DNA from: Candidatus Hydrogenedentota bacterium
GTDB lineage: Bacteria > Hydrogenedentota > Hydrogenedentia > Hydrogenedentales > SLHB01
Direction of reading: 5' to 3'
NCBI GenBank assembly: GCA_023384315.1
Contig: JAHDWY010000267.1
Span: 1 to 6,646, forward strand
Length of the DNA: 6,646 nt
In this document: piece after piece, positions 6,613 through 6,646 of the stretch
Position numbering within the stretch: position 1 is the stretch's first letter
How the letters are laid out: the number at the start of each line of letters is the position of its first letter
Notes under the pieces: generated by a model
The model's input: the letters and a program-made list of their open reading frames with translations, nothing else
Told to the model about the DNA's origin: nothing
Databases searched by the model: none
Position numbers and translations under genes: made by a program

Positions 6613-6646
6613 TTACTCGTAGCGAAGGGCCTCGACAGGGTCGACG
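6613..6646 (-). CDS. C-terminal end of a MacB/FtsX-like ABC transporter permease (partial)
   Basis: The minus strand reads into a TAA at 6615-6613 and the last complete codons are VDPVEALRYE. This ending closely matches the usual C-terminus of MacB-type ABC permeases (D-P-V/I-E-A-L-R-x-E), in which the tail follows the last transmembrane helix at the cytoplasmic face. Such permeases act with a MacB-type ATPase, often in mechanotransmission, efflux or lipoprotein export. Only ten codons are visible, so the family call rests on the tail alone and the rest lies beyond the window. It is in the same direction as ligase B but separated by 123 bases that contain a candidate promoter, so it is probably a separate unit. 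Confidence 0.65.
   Translation of the reverse strand, partial: VDPVEALRYE

Noticed and set aside
1..6646. Mobile element, CRISPR array, defence system or tRNA/rRNA gene
   Set aside because: I saw no transposase or integrase motifs, no regularly spaced short repeats, no attachment-site-like direct repeats and no tRNA-like TTCGANNC arm with a matching cloverleaf. The genes are ordinary metabolic, repair and surface functions.

Overview
The window is GC-rich, densely packed bacterial DNA with no gene-free stretch longer than about 125 bases. It has no RNA genes, mobile elements or CRISPR arrays that I can support. The gene content (a lipoprotein of a type I associate with Planctomycetes, Lentisphaerae and Hydrogenedentes, a GH29 alpha-L-fucosidase, a MacB/FtsX-type permease end, fatty acyl-CoA ligase paralogues) fits a Gram-negative, polysaccharide-degrading bacterium of the PVC group or Candidatus Hydrogenedentes. 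That placement is inference from general familiarity; nothing here fixes the taxon.

Layout: two transcription units converge. On the plus strand (1-2034) a predicted lipoprotein of unknown function, probably cut at its 5' end by the window edge, is followed after 12 bases by mutY, which encodes the adenine glycosylase that repairs A opposite 8-oxoguanine. mutY starts at a TTG with a closely placed Shine-Dalgarno. On the minus strand, reading from the right edge leftward, come the last codons of a MacB/FtsX-like ABC permease (6613-6646), a 123-base intergenic gap with a candidate sigma-70-type promoter, ligase B (4918-6489), ligase A (3307-4881) and a GH29 alpha-L-fucosidase (2036-3283). Gaps of 36 and 23 bases between the last three suggest one operon. 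The mutY and fucosidase stop codons are separated by a single base, so there is no room for a terminator between the converging units.

The most noteworthy structure is the ligase pair. It is a head-to-tail tandem duplication with a 1611-base period measured from the 3' ends; the proteins are about 68% identical by my hand alignment. All adenylation and thioesterification motifs are intact in both copies, while divergence concentrates just after the P-loop in the segment expected to line the acyl pocket. That pattern suggests two working enzymes with different substrate preference. The fucosidase has no signal peptide and should act in the cytoplasm; its link to the ligases is unexplained. I found no convincing previously undescribed system.
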